Source of the DNA: Jiangella alba
Lineage (GTDB): Bacteria > Actinomycetota > Actinomycetes > Jiangellales > Jiangellaceae
Assembly: GCF_900106035.1 (NCBI RefSeq)
Contig: NZ_FNUC01000003.1
Location: 3,261,317 to 3,325,316 of the forward strand
Reading direction: 5' to 3'
DNA: 64,000 nucleotides
The notes under the pieces were generated by a model. That model did not search any database and was not told the DNA's origin. It was given only the letters and a program-made list of their open reading frames with translations. Numbering within the stretch: position 1 is the first letter of the stretch; each line of letters begins with the position of its first letter. Below are positions 52,418 through 61,518 of this stretch, in pieces. A program made the position numbers and the translations under genes.

Positions 52418-53050
52418 TCAGCGCCAGATTGCCGCAGGGGTCGAGAGATGTTGGGCCAGACCATCTCCAGTTGCGGCCACCAACCGCCGAACGAACTTGA
52501 CGCAGTTCTCGGCATCCGCCAGCCGGACGCTTGGACCATCTGCGAGCTGTTCGTTGTTGCGGACGCACTCCAGGACCTCGACTGCAGGAAGCTCTGGATC
52601 TCCATGTGCGAGGGCGTGTCGAAGCTTGAGCCAGTCGTCCAAGCGAGACTCGACCTGGTGAGGTCGAATCGCTGGCGTCCGGCCCACGGCGGACCATGTC
52701 CAATGTGGCCTTGGGTCGAAGCCCACCCCAAGCAACAGCCTTCGACTGTTCTGGGCGTTGGCCGTGGAGAATTGCTTCACGTCGACTCGAATCTTCCCGG
52801 TGACGACGTCGTACGCACGGTCCAGGTACGCGTGCTGCTGCGCGGGTCGGGACACATCGATCGCCGCGATCGTGAGGTCCTCAACAGAAGCCTGCCATGT
52901 AGCGACCGCCAGGACGATCGCCGCCCGGTTGAGAGAGATTTCCTTCGTCCGACGCCCGCGGCCCGAGTTCGTTGATCGGTGAACCGCGATCAAGTTGTCG
53001 GAGTGCCGGATCGCCCGCCGAAAGTTCGCCGCCGCAGTCAGAAGATCCAT
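52418..53050 (-). CDS. HEPN-domain protein (RiboL-PSP-HEPN type)
   Basis: 210 residues, all-helical. The HEPN signature R-x4-H is present as WLKLRHALAHGD (about residues 143-148), and the early segment ISLNRAAIVLAVATWQASVEDL matches the RiboL-PSP-HEPN subgroup. Active members of the HEPN superfamily are metal-independent RNases used in toxin-antitoxin and antiviral systems. ATG at 53050 has GAGAGG upstream. It converges on the 825-aa gene and has no obvious adjacent antitoxin; the neighbour on the same strand upstream is the ribbon-helix-helix/YfbU gene. Confidence 0.75.
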   Translation of the reverse strand: MDLLTAAANFRRAIRHSDNLIAVHRSTNSGRGRRTKEISLNRAAIVLAVATWQASVEDLTIAAIDVSRPAQQHAYLDRAYDVVTGKIRVDVKQFSTANAQNSRRLLLGVGFDPRPHWTWSAVGRTPAIRPHQVESRLDDWLKLRHALAHGDPELPAVEVLECVRNNEQLADGPSVRLADAENCVKFVRRLVAATGDGLAQHLSTPAAIWR

Positions 53051-53270
53051 GAAGCCTCTCAACCCTGAGTTGGGACTACCGTCGCCAGCCTGCCAGGCAC
53101 CTACGACGCAACTTCGGGCCCGGAGTCGGCAGAGTGTTGGCGTTGCCGTAGCCGGCCGCCGCCAACGGTCCTAAGTGGGGCACACAGGCGCAGTTGATGT
53201 CCGGCGGCGGCACCGTAGGCGCCGCACTGCGCCGCATTGCATTCCGAACCTCGCTGCGTGCCAACCTGGC

Positions 53271-54038
53271 CTATTGGGAGTGGCGGCGATTCGAGGGGTG
53301 AACGCGCGCATCGGCGATCTGCTTCAGTTCCTCCCGTGACAGGAGGTAGCCCAGGCGGCCATGGCCGCGCTCGCGGCCGTCCATGATTCGGCGGTACTCG
53401 GACAGCATCCGTAGATAGGTATCGAGCACGCGCGAGTGTGAGTTGCCGTTGTCGTTTCGCTTCAGCTGGGGCTTCAATTCGGTCCAGCGATCGCCTCGCA
53501 TGAGGAAGTCGACGTAGCCCGCCATGTGGCCTTCCAGCGCATCGTTGTGGTCGAAGCCCTGGAACTCGAGTTGGATCGCAAGCTTGTCATCGACGGGACT
53601 CCCCTCCTCCTTGAGGTGCTCGACGCTGTAGGTGATAACCCGGAACATCTGCAGGATGTCCGAGACCCGCCCGCAGTCCCTCTTCGAGAGTTCGGTGTTG
53701 AACCCGGCAACCTCGTACCAGTACTCGCCTGAGTAGCCGGCCTCAAGGATGTGCGCGCGCTTGAGCTGGTAGTCACGATCGCCATCGACGTCATTAGCGT
53801 CCTCCGGCAGTACCCGTGCGAGGATGCGATGCAGGAGGGAGAGCACCTGCCGATCGATGATCGGCATGCTTTCCGGTGCGGACTCCTCTCCGTGCTCAAC
53901 TTCCCGTTGGTAGACCGGGACGACTGCTTCCATGAGTAGGTCTCGGACAAACTCGCTGAGCGTGACCCCCTGGTCGTCCGCCATCTCCTTGAGTTGATCG
54001 CGGACTCGGTCTTCCACTCGGATGTTCAAAACAGCCAT
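53271..54038 (-). CDS. Ribbon-helix-helix / YfbU-domain protein
   Basis: 255 residues. N-terminal ribbon-helix-helix of about 45 residues (MAVLNIRVEDRVRDQLKEMADDQGVTLSEFVRDLL), then a YfbU domain: RVSDILQMFRVITYSVEHLK, LEFQGFDHNDALEGHMAGYVDFL, VLDTYLRMLSEYRRIM, LSREELKQIADAR, the conserved GFD and YxRM motifs of that family. E. coli YfbU affects survival but its activity is unknown. The DNA-binding front end suggests an autoregulated, antitoxin-like gene. ATG at 54038 follows GGAG. It lies 220 bp upstream of the HEPN gene on the same strand. Confidence 0.82.
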   Translation of the reverse strand: MAVLNIRVEDRVRDQLKEMADDQGVTLSEFVRDLLMEAVVPVYQREVEHGEESAPESMPIIDRQVLSLLHRILARVLPEDANDVDGDRDYQLKRAHILEAGYSGEYWYEVAGFNTELSKRDCGRVSDILQMFRVITYSVEHLKEEGSPVDDKLAIQLEFQGFDHNDALEGHMAGYVDFLMRGDRWTELKPQLKRNDNGNSHSRVLDTYLRMLSEYRRIMDGRERGHGRLGYLLSREELKQIADARVHPSNRRHSQ

Positions 54039-54244
54039 GTCGCGCTCCATCCTGTATGACGGAGAGCGTAGCACTGTCACATCGTCATCCGCCAACTCGT
54101 CGATGCTCTTTGCACAACGTCCCAATCACCCTGCTCAGGAGCGGTGGATCGTGGCCATGTCCGCTCTCGCCAGTGTGTAGATCCGCCCCGGCCGAGATGG
54201 CTGCAGATCAGGCGGACAAGTCGAGTACTGCCTGGGAAGGGGTG

Positions 54245-54276
54245 GGTGGGCAACTCCCCCAAGGGAGTTGCCCACC
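54245..54276 (-). terminator. Strong hairpin downstream of the integrase gene
   Basis: A 14-bp perfect stem (GGTGGGCAACTCCC with its complement GGGAGTTGCCCACC) and a 4-base loop, about 90 bp past the integrase stop codon. There is no T-run, so a terminator role rests on position and stem strength. The rest of 54039-54363 shows no convincing gene. Confidence 0.55.
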
Positions 54277-54363
54277 TCTCCCATCCGCCCTGGTGGCCGG
54301 CTCGCCGGCTCCATGACGGCGCGTCGACAAGACATGCAAGAGGACCGAGCCCGTCCGTGTGCT

Positions 54364-55542
54364 TCAGCTTCGCCGAAAGGCCTGGTCGAGCAGGTCGGCG
54401 GTGACGGGATTCACCATCTCGTTGCGGCGGATGTAGTGGTCGATGGTGATCTTGGTGTCGCTGTGGCCGAGCAGTTCCGCGGCGAGGTTGATGCCGGCGG
54501 CTTCGTTGACCGCTGTCGCGACGGTGCGGCGGAACGCGTGCGGGGTGACGCCGTCGATCTCGGCCAGCTTCATGACGCGGCGGAGCTGGCGGCGCACGTT
54601 GTTCGGGGTCAGCGGTGTCCCGTTGCGGCTGCAGAACAGCAGCGCTTCCGGGGACCGCTCCCTCATCACCGCGAGCCGCTGGCGGACCGCCTCGGCCGCA
54701 TAGGACGGCAGCGCCACGGTCCGACGGGACTTGGCGGTCTTCGGGTGATCCTGACGGTGTGCAGGCTCGCCACGGCGGGTCACGATCGTCCCAGCGATCC
54801 GCAGCGTCGGAGGCGAGCTGGCGACGTCGACGTCGCAGCGCCGGATCGCCAGCACCTCCCCGATTCGGGCCGACGAACCGAGCATGACCTCGATGATCTG
54901 CCCGAGCTGACCGTCGGGACGAGGGCCCGACCGCGATAGCCCGGACTCCCAGTGTCGGACGGCGGCGCGGACGGCGTCGACCTCGGGGACGGTGAGCGCA
55001 TCCGGAGTTGACGGGGTGCGGTGCAGGCGGGCGATGTGGTCCATCGGGTTTCTGGGGATGATCTCGTGCCGGACCGCCAGGGCGAGCGCGAGGCGGAGGA
55101 CGACTCGGGCGTGCTTGGCGCGGCTGTAGCTCTGTTTGGCCAGCTGCTTGATGAATCGGTCGCACCTGGCGACGCCGATCTCACGGAGGGTGAGCTCGGC
55201 GAAGGCCGGCAGGACGAGGGTGCGCATGTCGCGCTCGTAGAGTTCGCGCGTGGACGGTGACAGCCGGTCCTCGAGGTCGAGGTCTTCGAGCCAGTACTCC
55301 ATGAGGGCGGGGAACCCGCTGTCCGGTGTGAGTTCGGTGAACGAGCCCTGGAACAGCGACCGCTCGGACAGCTTCACCTTCAGTGCCCGTTCGGCTGCGC
55401 GCTCGGTGTCGGCGGTGGCCTGGACGATACGTGTCTTGCCGTCCCAGTCGCGGTAGCGGGTGCGCGCCTCGACGCGCCCGCGGGCGATCCTTCGGGTGGT
55501 GATCTCGCCGAAGGTGCCGATCGGCAGCCGGGGCCTAGGCAT
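54364..55542 (-). CDS. int: Tyrosine site-specific integrase of the ICE
   Basis: 392 residues. N-terminal AP2-like arm-binding region (GRVEARTRYRDWDGKTRIVQ), SAM-like core-binding domain (LSPSTRELYERDMRTLVLPAF), and catalytic domain with Arg in GSSARIGEVLAIRR, the HxxR box TPHAFRRTVAT, LGHSDTKITIDHY containing the box His and the catalytic Tyr. All key residues are present. It lies beside the excisionase-like gene and about 400 bp from the tRNA-Pro 3' end, the standard arrangement for tRNA-targeted elements, so it should integrate the element at that tRNA. Confidence 0.95.
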   Translation of the reverse strand: MPRPRLPIGTFGEITTRRIARGRVEARTRYRDWDGKTRIVQATADTERAAERALKVKLSERSLFQGSFTELTPDSGFPALMEYWLEDLDLEDRLSPSTRELYERDMRTLVLPAFAELTLREIGVARCDRFIKQLAKQSYSRAKHARVVLRLALALAVRHEIIPRNPMDHIARLHRTPSTPDALTVPEVDAVRAAVRHWESGLSRSGPRPDGQLGQIIEVMLGSSARIGEVLAIRRCDVDVASSPPTLRIAGTIVTRRGEPAHRQDHPKTAKSRRTVALPSYAAEAVRQRLAVMRERSPEALLFCSRNGTPLTPNNVRRQLRRVMKLAEIDGVTPHAFRRTVATAVNEAAGINLAAELLGHSDTKITIDHYIRRNEMVNPVTADLLDQAFRRS

Positions 55543-55548
55543 CGCAGA

Positions 55549-55767
55549 TCACCCCGACCCGGGCTCGCGCTGCGCGGCCAGCCAGGCCCGCACGTCCGAG
55601 ACGGCGAACTTGAGCCGTTTCCCGAACCGGTACGCCGGCGGACCCTTCCCGTTGGTGCGCCAGTCGTAGATCGTCGTGACCGGGACGCCGAGATACTCGG
55701 CCAGCTCCTCGACGTCCATGAGTGGCTCCAGGCCCCACGGGCCCGATGTCTCCGCCATGTCGTCCAT
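55549..55767 (-). CDS. xis: Excisionase-like helix-turn-helix protein
   Basis: Small winged-helix protein of the HTH_17/excisionase type: LMDVEELAEYLGVPVTTIYDWRTNGKGPPAYRFGKRLKFAVSDVRAWL. It would bend DNA at the attachment site and steer the integrase toward excision. The start is uncertain: ATG at 55767, 55758 or an upstream GTG at 55809 all precede the domain. Its stop lies 6 bp before the integrase start, so both are co-transcribed. Confidence 0.85.
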   Translation of the reverse strand: MDDMAETSGPWGLEPLMDVEELAEYLGVPVTTIYDWRTNGKGPPAYRFGKRLKFAVSDVRAWLAAQREPGSG

Positions 55768-55849
55768 GCCGGCCAGGTGCGTGGCCGACGCCCTGACGAC
55801 CGGGGCCATCGGCAGCCGACCCGTAGCAACCGAGCAAGACGCGACAAGG

Positions 55850-55867
55850 CCCCGCCGCGTGGCGGGG
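55850..55867 (+). terminator. GC-rich hairpin upstream of xis
   Basis: CCCCGCC-GCGT-GGCGGGG followed by TTT on the plus strand: a perfect 7-bp stem. It lies between the excisionase gene and the tRNA and would stop plus-strand readthrough; it may instead be a recombination-protein binding site. Confidence 0.5.
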
Positions 55868-55887
55868 TTTGTGATGGGTTTTCGATG

Positions 55888-55944
55888 GGCGGTTCAAATT
55901 CCACCTGCCAGGAAGGTCCTGGGAACCGCCAGCTACCAGGACCT
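55888..55944. repeat. Inverted repeats at the element/tRNA junction (candidate attachment-site arms)
   Basis: AGGTCCTGG (55914-55922) and CCAGGACCT (55936-55944) form a perfect 9-bp dyad. CCAGGA also occurs at 55908, and GGCGGTTC (55888-55895) pairs with GAACCGCC (55923-55930). The cluster lies directly beside the tRNA 3' end, where integrase and excisionase arm sites are expected; it could also form a terminator-like hairpin after the tRNA. Confidence 0.55.
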
Positions 55945-55949
55945 ATCTG

Positions 55950-56023
55950 TCGGGCTGACAGGATTTGAACCTGCGACCCCCTGACCCCCAGTCAGGTGCG
56001 CTACCAAGCTGCGCCACAGCCCG
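55950..56023 (-). tRNA. tRNA-Pro (GGG anticodon)
   Basis: 74 bases fold as a cloverleaf: acceptor stem CGGGCTG/CAGCCCG, anticodon stem CCTGA/TCAGG with loop CTGGGGG (anticodon GGG), and T-arm sequence GGTTCAAATCC. Discriminator base is A; CCA is not encoded. The 3' end faces the integrase, so this is the attachment target of the element, and the gene remains complete after integration. Confidence 0.96.
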
Positions 56024-56091
56024 TGGCTACCCCGGCCACGAGGGCGGCGGAGCGTGAACAGTGTAGCGCCTCCGGGACACCACTCCGGACA

Positions 56092-56220
56092 TCAGGGCCG
56101 GGGCCGGCGGCTGTCGTAGTCGGGGCGGAGGGGTTGGGGGCGGACGTCGCCGTGGTGGGCGGCCCAGAGGGCGGCCGAGAGGACCCACGCCAGCAGCAAC
56201 ACCATCACGACGACGACCAT
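56092..56220 (-). CDS. Possible 42-aa small membrane protein
   Basis: Short frame with one hydrophobic helix (VVVVMVLLLAWVLSAALWAA) and a Pro/Arg-rich tail. It starts with ATG at 56220, has a weak G-rich ribosome-binding stretch, and lies between tRNA-Pro and the MocR-type gene, divergent from the latter. Too short for certainty. Confidence 0.45.
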   Translation of the reverse strand: MVVVVMVLLLAWVLSAALWAAHHGDVRPQPLRPDYDSRRPRP

Positions 56221-56316
56221 GATCAACCCCGAGAAGCACCGTAGAAACAGGACCAATCATCAGCCAACACCAGTCCACTCCTTCCATCAAGATGCCAATC
56301 GTGGAACACTGGACTG

Positions 56317-57744
56317 ATGAACGGCGCGAGGCTCGGCCCGAAGGACCTGCGGACGCTGCTCGGCGAGTGGGAGACCGGCGGGCAGAGCGCGTACCACGCG
56401 CTGGCCGACCGCATCAGGCTGCTGATCATCGACGGGCGCATCCCGACGCGGACGCGGCTGCCGGCCGAACGGGAACTGGCCGACGAGCTGGAGCGCAGCC
56501 GCACGACCATCGTGTCGGCGTACCGGGCGCTGAAGGAGACCGGCCACCTCGTCAGCCAGCGCGGCTCCGGCAGCGTGGTCGCGCTGCCGCACGCGCACGG
56601 CGGGCCGGGCGGGTTCCCCGAGCCGGCCGTCGTCGACTTCGCGAGGGCGGCGCCGGCGGCGATCGGCGGGCTGGAGACGATCATCCGGCGGGCCACCGAG
56701 CGGCTCCCGGACGTCCTCGGCAAGAGCGGCTTCGACCTCGTCGGCAGCCTGCCGCTGCGCGAACGCATCGCCGCCCACTACAGCGCGCGCGGCCTGCCGA
56801 CCCACCCCGGGCAGCTGATGATCACGCTCGGCGCCCAGCATGCCATCGCGCTCGTCGCGCGCACACTGGTCCGCCAGGCCGACCGCGTCCTCGTCGAGTC
56901 GCCGACGTATCCGCACGCGCTGGACGGGCTCAGGGTGAGCGGCGGCCGGCTGGTCACGGTCCCGGTGACGGCGGACGGCTGGGACGGCGACCGGTTGCGC
57001 GACGCGCTGGAACGGGTCCGGCCGGCGGTGGCGTACCTGATCCCCGACTTCCAGAACCCCACCGGCGCCTCCATGCCGCCGGCGCAACGCGACGAGGTCG
57101 TCCGGCAGGCGCGCCGCGCGGGCACCGTCCTGGTCATCGACGAGACGACGGCCGATCTCGACATCGACCGCGGCTGGACCGACGTCCCGTTCGCCGCGCG
57201 CGCCGATGGCCACCGCACCGTCAGCATCGGCTCGCTCGGCAAGAGCGTCTGGGGCGGCCTGCGTATCGGCTGGATCAGGGCCGACGACGACGTCGTGGGC
57301 GCGCTGCACACGGCCCGCGCGGCCGGCGACCTCGGGACGCCGGAGCTGGAGCAGCTGGTCGCGACGGAGGTCTTCGACGACTACCCGGCGCTGGTGCAGC
57401 GGCGCACGGAGCAGCTGCGCCACCATCGCGACGTACTGGTGCGGGAGCTGCGCGAGCGGCTGCCGCACTGGGACGTGCCGGTGCCGGACGGCGGCGCGTC
57501 GCTGTGGGTGGGCCTGGGCGCGCCGATCAGCTCGGCGCTCGCCCTGTTCGGCCTCACCCGCGGCGTCAGCCTCATCGCCGGCCCGAAGTTCGGCGTCGAC
57601 GGGGCGTTCGAGCGGTTCCTGCGCCTCCCCTACACCGGCCGGGTGGACGAGCTGACGCGCGGCGTCCACCTGCTGGAGGACACCGCGCGCTCGCTCCCCG
57701 CACTCCCGGCCGGCCGGTCACCCCAGCTGGCCGAGGTGGTGTAG
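56317..57744 (+). CDS. MocR-type GntR regulator with aminotransferase-like domain
   Basis: 475 residues. N-terminal winged helix of the GntR family (YHALADRIRLLIIDGRIPTRTRLPAERELADELERSRTTIVSAYRAL), then a fold-type I PLP-binding domain: TLGAQHAIALVARTLV, ESPTYPHALDGLRV, IPDFQNPTGASMPPAQR, and the PLP lysine in SIGSLGKSVWGGLRIGW (about residue 309). MocR proteins sense PLP or amino acids and control neighbouring genes. It is convergent, end to end, with the ABC permease gene at 57745. Confidence 0.92.
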   Translation: MNGARLGPKDLRTLLGEWETGGQSAYHALADRIRLLIIDGRIPTRTRLPAERELADELERSRTTIVSAYRALKETGHLVSQRGSGSVVALPHAHGGPGGFPEPAVVDFARAAPAAIGGLETIIRRATERLPDVLGKSGFDLVGSLPLRERIAAHYSARGLPTHPGQLMITLGAQHAIALVARTLVRQADRVLVESPTYPHALDGLRVSGGRLVTVPVTADGWDGDRLRDALERVRPAVAYLIPDFQNPTGASMPPAQRDEVVRQARRAGTVLVIDETTADLDIDRGWTDVPFAARADGHRTVSIGSLGKSVWGGLRIGWIRADDDVVGALHTARAAGDLGTPELEQLVATEVFDDYPALVQRRTEQLRHHRDVLVRELRERLPHWDVPVPDGGASLWVGLGAPISSALALFGLTRGVSLIAGPKFGVDGAFERFLRLPYTGRVDELTRGVHLLEDTARSLPALPAGRSPQLAEVV

Positions 57745-58476
57745 TCACTCCCAGCGGAACACCCGGGCGGCCACCGCACCGGCGACGACCGTCACGACGG
57801 CCAGGGCCAGCAGGTTCGTCCCGCCGGGCCAAGACCCGTTCCACGCGTCCTGCATCGCCTCCATGCCGGCGCCCAGCGGCGACACGTCGCGGATCGGCTG
57901 CGCCCACGACGGCATGAGGTCGCCCGGCGTCCAGATGCCGGCGAAGAACATGCTCGGGAAGAACAGCAGCATGCCGATCGACGTGGCCGCCTTGCCGGTC
58001 GGCGCCAGCGCCGCGACGAGCAGCCCGATCGCGAACAGCGCCGTCGCCGTCAGCGCGAACGCGACGAGGAAGCCGGCGACGCTCGACGGCGTGCCGAGGT
58101 CGAAGGCGAGCGCGCCGAGCAGCACCACCATCACCGCCGACGCCACCAGCGCGGCGAGGTTGACGAGCAGCTGCGCGGCCAGGACGTTGCCCGGGTGCAC
58201 CGGCGTCGTCGACAGCCGGCGCAGGATCCCCTTCTCGCGGTAGGTCGCGAGCACCGTCGGCAGGACGCTCAGCCCGAGCAGGGCCGCCGACAACGCCAGC
58301 GCCATGACCGGCAGGAACGCCTTGGTGATGCCGTTCTCGGGGTCGTCCTCGCCCAGCCCGATGGAGCCGAACACGGCCATCAGGCCGATCGGCAGCGCGA
58401 ACGTCATGACGGCGGACGTGGTGTCGCGGAGGAACAGCTTGGACTCGACGGTGGTGATCTTGGTCAGGGTGGACAT
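57745..58476 (-). CDS. ABC-2 type transporter permease
   Basis: 243 residues with six hydrophobic segments (TFALPIGLMAVFGSIGLG, FLPVMALALSAALLGLSVLP, LLVNLAALVASAVMVVLLG, LVAFALTATALFAIGLLVAA, MLLFFPSMFFAGIW, LLALAVVTVVAGAVAARVF) and the ABC-2 motif region YREKGILRRLSTTPV. Partner of the ATPase encoded just upstream; together they are a drug- or antibiotic-type exporter. ATG at 58476 is preceded by GAGGAG. The stop codon is adjacent to the MocR stop. Confidence 0.92.
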   Translation of the reverse strand: MSTLTKITTVESKLFLRDTTSAVMTFALPIGLMAVFGSIGLGEDDPENGITKAFLPVMALALSAALLGLSVLPTVLATYREKGILRRLSTTPVHPGNVLAAQLLVNLAALVASAVMVVLLGALAFDLGTPSSVAGFLVAFALTATALFAIGLLVAALAPTGKAATSIGMLLFFPSMFFAGIWTPGDLMPSWAQPIRDVSPLGAGMEAMQDAWNGSWPGGTNLLALAVVTVVAGAVAARVFRWE

Positions 58477-58490
58477 CGACGTGACTCCTC

Positions 58491-59408
<918 letters not shown>

Positions 59409-59437
59409 GGTGGTGCCGTCCTTCCAGGTCAGATGGG

Positions 59438-60175
59438 TCAGGCCTTCTGCGGCCGGAGGTCGATGGTGCGGACGAAGCGCTGGATGCCGGCGAGCGTCAG
59501 GACCAGGACGGCGAGCGCGGCGAGCACCGCGACGCCGTCGGGCAGCCGGCCGGCGCCCATGGCGTCCATGGCCGCGCCGGCCCAGCCGACCGACATGATC
59601 GCCTCGACGGCCAGCAGCGGCACCAGCAGGAGCGGCAGCGCGATCGTGGGCCAGAACCAGCCCCACTTGTAGTAGGCCGAGCCGATCAGCCAGCCGCCGG
59701 CCACGTTGGCGCCGACGACGATCCACACCTCGGGGATGACGAGCCAGAACTGGTAGCCCTGGTCGAACAGGTGCGGTGTCGTGAACGTCTGCGTGGCGCC
59801 GGCGGCCCGGTAGAGGCCGTACTCGGCGAGGTAGCCGGCCGCCTCGAGCACCGCCATGAGCAGTGCCATCGCGATGACGACGGCGGCGCCGCCCCAGCCG
59901 AAGCTGCGCCGCGTGACGCCGGATGCGATGGCCACCGGCAGGTAGGCCGCGGTGATCATGATGCCCATCGAGAGCGGGAAGTATCGCGTCGCGTACTGGG
60001 AGTTCTCCCAGATGCTCTCGCCGCCGTCGACGCCGCTGGTCAGCTGGACGACCATCGCGACGGCCAGGAAGATGACCGCGATGATCGCGATGAACAGCAC
60101 GAAGCTCTTGGCGAGGCCGGTCGAGAGGTCCAGGAACGAGGACCGCGCGCGACGGTAGGTGAGCGTGGCGCTCAT
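59438..60175 (-). CDS. Membrane protein, permease-like partner of the YtrB-type ATPase
   Basis: 245 residues with six hydrophobic helices (FVLFIAIIAVIFLAVAMVVQL, MGIMITAAYLPVAIASG, GGAAVVIAMALLMAVLEAAG, LVIPEVWIVVGANVAGGWLIG, ALPLLLVPLLAVEAIMSVG, VAVLAALAVLVLTLAGIQ). No conserved permease motif, but it overlaps the upstream ATPase gene by 4 bp and is controlled with it by a YtrA-like regulator, so it most likely forms the membrane half of that transporter. Confidence 0.8.
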   Translation of the reverse strand: MSATLTYRRARSSFLDLSTGLAKSFVLFIAIIAVIFLAVAMVVQLTSGVDGGESIWENSQYATRYFPLSMGIMITAAYLPVAIASGVTRRSFGWGGAAVVIAMALLMAVLEAAGYLAEYGLYRAAGATQTFTTPHLFDQGYQFWLVIPEVWIVVGANVAGGWLIGSAYYKWGWFWPTIALPLLLVPLLAVEAIMSVGWAGAAMDAMGAGRLPDGVAVLAALAVLVLTLAGIQRFVRTIDLRPQKA

Positions 60176-61050
60176 GCCGGGTCTCCCTTCGTGAGGTGGA
60201 CGAACAGGTCCTGCAGCGCGACGGGCGACAGCTCCAGGCCCCAGTCGGTGGCGACGGTGCGCGCGTCGGCGGGGATCTCGCCGTAGACGGTGACCGACTT
60301 CGTCCCGCCGAGGCGCTGCTCGCCGAGCACCGTCATGCCGGTGGTGAAGTCGTCGACGGCGGCGGCCGGGCCGACGACCGCGGCGCCGCGCATGCGCAGC
60401 GTCTCGGTGTCGTCGTGGGCGACGAGCCGGCCGCGGTCGATGATGACGACCTGCTCGAACAGCCGCGCGACCTCCTCGATGAGATGCGTCGAGAGGATGA
60501 TCGTGCGCGGGTGCTCCATGTAGTCCTCGAGCAGCACGTCGTAGAACGCGTACCGCGACGGCGCGTCGAGGCCGAGGTAGGACTCGTCGAGCATGGTCAG
60601 CGGCGCCCGCGAGGCGAGGCCGACGGCGATGCCGAGCGCCGAGCGCTGTCCGCGCGACAGCTTGGTGACGCCGCGGTTCACCGGCACCTGGAACAGGTCG
60701 ATCAGCCGCTGCGCGAGGTCGTCGTCCCAGCGCGGCCGGAACCGCCGGCCCCGGCGCAGGACGCCCTTGACGCTCTCGCCCTCGACGACGGTGTCGCCGC
60801 TCTCGCGGACCAGGCAGATGTCCTGCGTCAGCTCCTCGTTCTCGAACGGCACCCGGCCGTCGACGAGGATGCTGCCGTCGGTGACCCGGCGGAACGCGGC
60901 GATCAGCGACAGCAGCGTGGTCTTGCCCGACCCGTTGCGGCCGAGCAGCCCGTAGATCTTGCCGCCCTCGAGCTTCAGCGTGAGGTCGTCGACCGCCGTG
61001 ACGCCCGGGTAGCGGACGGTGAGGTTCTGGATGTCGATGCCGAACGTCAT
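60172..61050 (-). CDS. ABC transporter ATP-binding protein (YtrB type)
   Basis: 292 residues with Walker A GRNGSGKTTL, a signature loop (VTKLSRGQRSALGIAVGL), Walker B-like APLTMLDESYLGLDAP and switch His in LSTHLIEEVARL. The signature is a variant (LSRGQ instead of LSGGQ). Located between the GntR regulator and the membrane partner with 4-bp overlaps on both sides, as in ytr-type cell-envelope stress operons. Confidence 0.92.
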   Translation of the reverse strand: MTFGIDIQNLTVRYPGVTAVDDLTLKLEGGKIYGLLGRNGSGKTTLLSLIAAFRRVTDGSILVDGRVPFENEELTQDICLVRESGDTVVEGESVKGVLRRGRRFRPRWDDDLAQRLIDLFQVPVNRGVTKLSRGQRSALGIAVGLASRAPLTMLDESYLGLDAPSRYAFYDVLLEDYMEHPRTIILSTHLIEEVARLFEQVVIIDRGRLVAHDDTETLRMRGAAVVGPAAAVDDFTTGMTVLGEQRLGGTKSVTVYGEIPADARTVATDWGLELSPVALQDLFVHLTKGDPA

Positions 61051-61415
61051 GCCGACTCACGACCCTTCAGCGTCTGGATGCGGGCGACGACGTCGTCGAG
61101 CGGGATGCCGATGACCCGGGCCTCGGCGACCATCGGCTCGACGACGTCGGCGAAGAAGCGCTCGCGCCGCTGCGAGAGCAGCGCGTCGCGGGCCTGCGGG
61201 CTGACGAACATGCCGATCCCCCGCCGCTTGTAGAGGACGCCTTCGTCCACCAGTTGCTGGAACCCCTTGGCGGCCGTCGCCGGGTTGATGCGGTAGTAGG
61301 CCGCGTACTGGTTGGTGGACATCACCTGCTCGTCAGCTCCCAACTCGCCGCTGAGGATGTCGTTCTTGATGGACTCCGCGATCTGGTGGTAGATCGGGCT
61401 CCGGTCGTCGAACAT
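61047..61415 (-). CDS. YtrA-subfamily GntR regulator
   Basis: 122 residues: winged helix (IYHQIAESIKNDILSGELGADEQVMSTNQYAAYYRINPATAAKGFQQLVDEGVLYKRRG) and a short C-terminal dimerisation tail characteristic of YtrA rather than larger GntR types. ATG at 61415 has GGAGGGG upstream; a GTG two codons earlier overlaps that site. It heads and presumably represses the transporter operon; a dyad at 61459-61472 is a likely operator. Confidence 0.9.
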   Translation of the reverse strand: MFDDRSPIYHQIAESIKNDILSGELGADEQVMSTNQYAAYYRINPATAAKGFQQLVDEGVLYKRRGIGMFVSPQARDALLSQRRERFFADVVEPMVAEARVIGIPLDDVVARIQTLKGRESA

Positions 61416-61458
61416 GGGCACCCCCTCCGGTTCCTAGGTTCTTTACTTGACTAATGAA

Positions 61459-61472
61459 CCGTAGCACTACGG
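61459..61472 (-). promoter_or_regulatory. Dyad upstream of the GntR operon, candidate operator
   Basis: Perfect dyad CCGTAG-CA-CTACGG in the 106-bp divergent gap, about 45 bp upstream of the regulator start. Confidence 0.5.
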
Positions 61473-61502
61473 AACCAACGAACGCAAAGCGAGGCTTGAT
61501 GG

Positions 61503-61518
61503 TTCACCACTTGGTGAA
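61503..61518 (+). promoter_or_regulatory. Dyad overlapping the ArsR start region, candidate operator
   Basis: Perfect 6-bp arms TTCACC-ACTT-GGTGAA ending 3 bp before the ATG at 61522, well placed for ArsR autorepression. Confidence 0.55.

Noticed and set aside
55676..55984. Plus-strand frame ending in GLTGFEPATP next to the tRNA
   Set aside because: This ending is the known spurious translation of antisense tRNA sequence; the region is the excisionase gene and tRNA-Pro on the other strand.
56287..57669. 460-aa minus-strand frame opposite the MocR-type gene
   Set aside because: Shadow frame rich in Arg/Asp/Ala without motifs; the plus-strand gene has both expected domains and the PLP lysine.
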